Source: CAZVUW01 sp964629825
GTDB taxonomy: Bacteria > Actinomycetota > Nitriliruptoria > Euzebyales > Egibacteraceae
Direction of reading: 5' to 3'
Length of the DNA stretch: 60,448 bases
Assembly (NCBI GenBank): GCA_964629825.1
Contig: CAZVUW010000006.1
Span: 1-60,448 of the forward strand
The first letter of the stretch is position 1. Each line of letters begins with the position of its first letter. The notes below the pieces were generated by a model. That model searched no databases. It was not told the DNA's origin and saw only the letters and a list, made by a program, of their open reading frames with translations. Position numbers and translations under genes: made by a program. Shown here one piece after another: positions 59,350 to 60,448 of the stretch.

Positions 59350-60332
59350 TCCGCCAGCGCTCTCCAGACGGGCTGTGCGTCAGCGTGCGCGTGCCTGCCA
59401 AGATCAACCTGTTCCTGGCCGTCCGCGGCCGGCGCTCCGACGGCTATCACGAGCTAGTGACCGTCCTGCAGACGGTCGCCGTCCACGACGAGCTCCAGGT
59501 GGGCGTGGTCGGACCGCCCGGGCGCGGCCACCATCCCGCCACCCGCCGCCGGATGGGGCTCGAGCTGAACGTGCACGGCGAGGGCATCCCCGACGACGCG
59601 AGCAACCTGGCGGTGCGTGCCGCGGCCGCCCTTGGCGCCGCCAGCGGCGCGCTGGACCTGACCGCGTTCGGCAGAACCGCCTCCGAGGACACGACCCGCC
59701 CGAAGACCGTCATCGAGCTGCGCAAGGACATCCCGGTGGCAGGTGGCATGGCGGGCGGCTCGGCCGACGCCGCCGGCGCCCTGCTGGCCCTGAACGAGCT
59801 CTGGGGCTGCGGCCTCAGCCGTGACCAGCTGCGCCAGATCGGCGCCGAGCTCGGGACGGACGTCCCGTTCTGCGTGGTCGGCGGCACCGCGCTGGCCACA
59901 GGCCGCGGGACGGCGGTCGCCCAGGTGCTGTGCAGGGGCACCTACCACTGGGTCGTTGCGACGTCGCGGGAGCCCCTGTCGACCGCCGCCGTCTATCGCG
60001 CCTGGGACGAGTGCTGCGAGCCCAGCGAGGTCGAGCCCGACGCGGTCCTCGCGGCTCTGCGGACCCAGGACGCCGAGGCGCTCGGGGCCGCTCTGCACAA
60101 CGATCTCCAGGAGGCCGCTTTCGCCATGCGGCCGTCGCTGCGGGAGGACCTGGAGGCGCTCCTGGAGGCCGGCGCCCTCGGGGCGGTCGTGTCCGGAAGC
60201 GGTCCCACGCTGCTGGCGCTGGTCCGCTCACCCGTCGAGGGCGAGCGTCTCGCGCAGGCGGTGCGGGGGCGGTTCGCCCGGACCGTGGTCGCCCACTCAC
60301 CCGCCGGAGGACCGGAGCTGCGGCCGTGCTGA
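59346..60332 (+). CDS. ispE: 4-diphosphocytidyl-2-C-methyl-D-erythritol kinase
   Basis: A 328-residue GHMP kinase of the non-mevalonate isoprenoid pathway. It has RVPAKINLFLAVRGRRSDGYHELVTVLQTV (substrate motif), DESNLAV-like DDASNLAVRAAAAL and the ATP loop IPVAGGMAGGSADAAGALLALN. The C-terminal motif GAVVSGSGPTLLALV is present. Two polar stretches before the ATP loop (GPPGRGHHPATRRRMG and GRTASEDTTRPKTV) make it somewhat longer than average. GTG overlaps the rsmA stop by 4 bases. This conserved rsmA-ispE pair ends 80 bp before the next open frame. Confidence 0.95.
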   Translation: MIRQRSPDGLCVSVRVPAKINLFLAVRGRRSDGYHELVTVLQTVAVHDELQVGVVGPPGRGHHPATRRRMGLELNVHGEGIPDDASNLAVRAAAALGAASGALDLTAFGRTASEDTTRPKTVIELRKDIPVAGGMAGGSADAAGALLALNELWGCGLSRDQLRQIGAELGTDVPFCVVGGTALATGRGTAVAQVLCRGTYHWVVATSREPLSTAAVYRAWDECCEPSEVEPDAVLAALRTQDAEALGAALHNDLQEAAFAMRPSLREDLEALLEAGALGAVVSGSGPTLLALVRSPVEGERLAQAVRGRFARTVVAHSPAGGPELRPC

Positions 60333-60375
60333 GCCGGCGTCGGGCGGTGGGCCCAGCGTCGGCTAACCTCGGCTC

Positions 60376-60407
60376 GTGGGGCCTCGCCCCACCTCGATGG
60401 GAGGTGG
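60376..60407 (+). promoter_or_regulatory. Two overlapping, mutually exclusive hairpins before the last ORF
   Basis: Hairpin A pairs GTGGGG (60376-60381) with CCCCAC (60387-60392). Hairpin B pairs CCACCTC (60389-60395) with GAGGTGG (60401-60407). They share 60389-60392 and cannot coexist. B would bury GGGAGG, the likely ribosome site of the ORF at 60412, so this may be a translational switch. No ligand class is recognised. Confidence 0.45.
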
Positions 60408-60411
60408 TGAA

Positions 60412-60448
60412 ATGGCATCACGTCGTCCTTTGGAGTCGAAGTTGAAGG
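60412..60448 (+). CDS. Start of an unidentified gene (partial)
   Basis: ATG at 60412 follows GGGAGG by 7 bases and opens MASRRPLESKLK, running off the window. The basic, polar beginning is too short to assign. The strong ribosome site and lack of another candidate make it likely that a real gene begins here. Confidence 0.5.
   Translation, partial: MASRRPLESKLK

Overview
The window is about 60 kb of very GC-rich DNA with dense, actinobacterial-style gene packing: many ATGA/GTGA stop-start overlaps, frequent GTG/TTG starts and few long gaps. Two blocks follow an order I recall from Mycobacterium: galU-moeA-moaC/mog-membrane protein, and pmt/rsmI/tatD/rpfB-like/rsmA/ispE. PspC-type kinases, a SigE-family ECF factor and DUF5317 also fit Actinomycetota. 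I infer an actinobacterium outside the classical mycobacterial/streptomycete groups. Two runs of N (9295-9304 and 52866-52965) show a draft scaffold, perhaps metagenomic. No rRNA, CRISPR array, transposase, phage or replication origin is visible.

Layout. 1-3382: tail of a LuxR-type response regulator, then a MacB/FtsX-type ABC exporter. 3379-9448 (minus): a five-gene alpha-glucoside operon (ABC ATPase damaged in this assembly, binding lipoprotein, two permeases, GH13 glucosidase), followed by tRNA-Arg(CCT). 9909-12314: two secreted copper proteins, CopC-CopD and YcnI. 12398-13198: TrmH/SpoU rRNA methylase. 13488-17468: a possible c-di-GMP module made of a 28-residue signal-peptide-like ORF with its own terminator, a membrane GGDEF protein with a degenerate EAL domain, and a DUF5317-MFS fusion. 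17630-22394: MMPL transporter facing an OmpR-type two-component system. 22471-26267: a LiaFSR-like envelope-stress locus with a PspC membrane protein divergent from a PspC histidine kinase and NarL regulator. 26360-30022 (minus): uppP, SAF-domain protein, MTA phosphorylase, FmdB zinc ribbon and 5-formyl-THF cyclo-ligase. 30075-36586: GAF-GGDEF cyclase, galU, moeA, moaC, moaB/mog, a possible GlpR-like membrane protein and a translin-family protein, then tRNA-Ala(CGC).

36724-44491 is accessory: AlkD, small membrane proteins, a TetR/DUF998 pair, an Asp-box propeller coupled to a MoaD/ThiS-like protein ending in GG, a MarR/EmrB efflux operon and a small AAA ATPase. 44614-50867 holds two very large overlapping STAND ATPases without a recognisable HTH. 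51329-60448 returns to housekeeping (Pmt, RsmI, TatD, RsmA, IspE), interrupted by an ECF sigma factor with a propeller-type membrane partner and by a G5/RlpA wall protein at the position expected for rpfB.

The most unusual signals are: a family of about 40-bp palindromes, one perfect, with two copies bracketing the STAND pair; the signal-peptide-like sORF whose predicted cleavage would leave only KWY; the bacterial translin; the propeller/ubiquitin-fold pair; and a coupled 10-codon leader ORF before the sigma factor.
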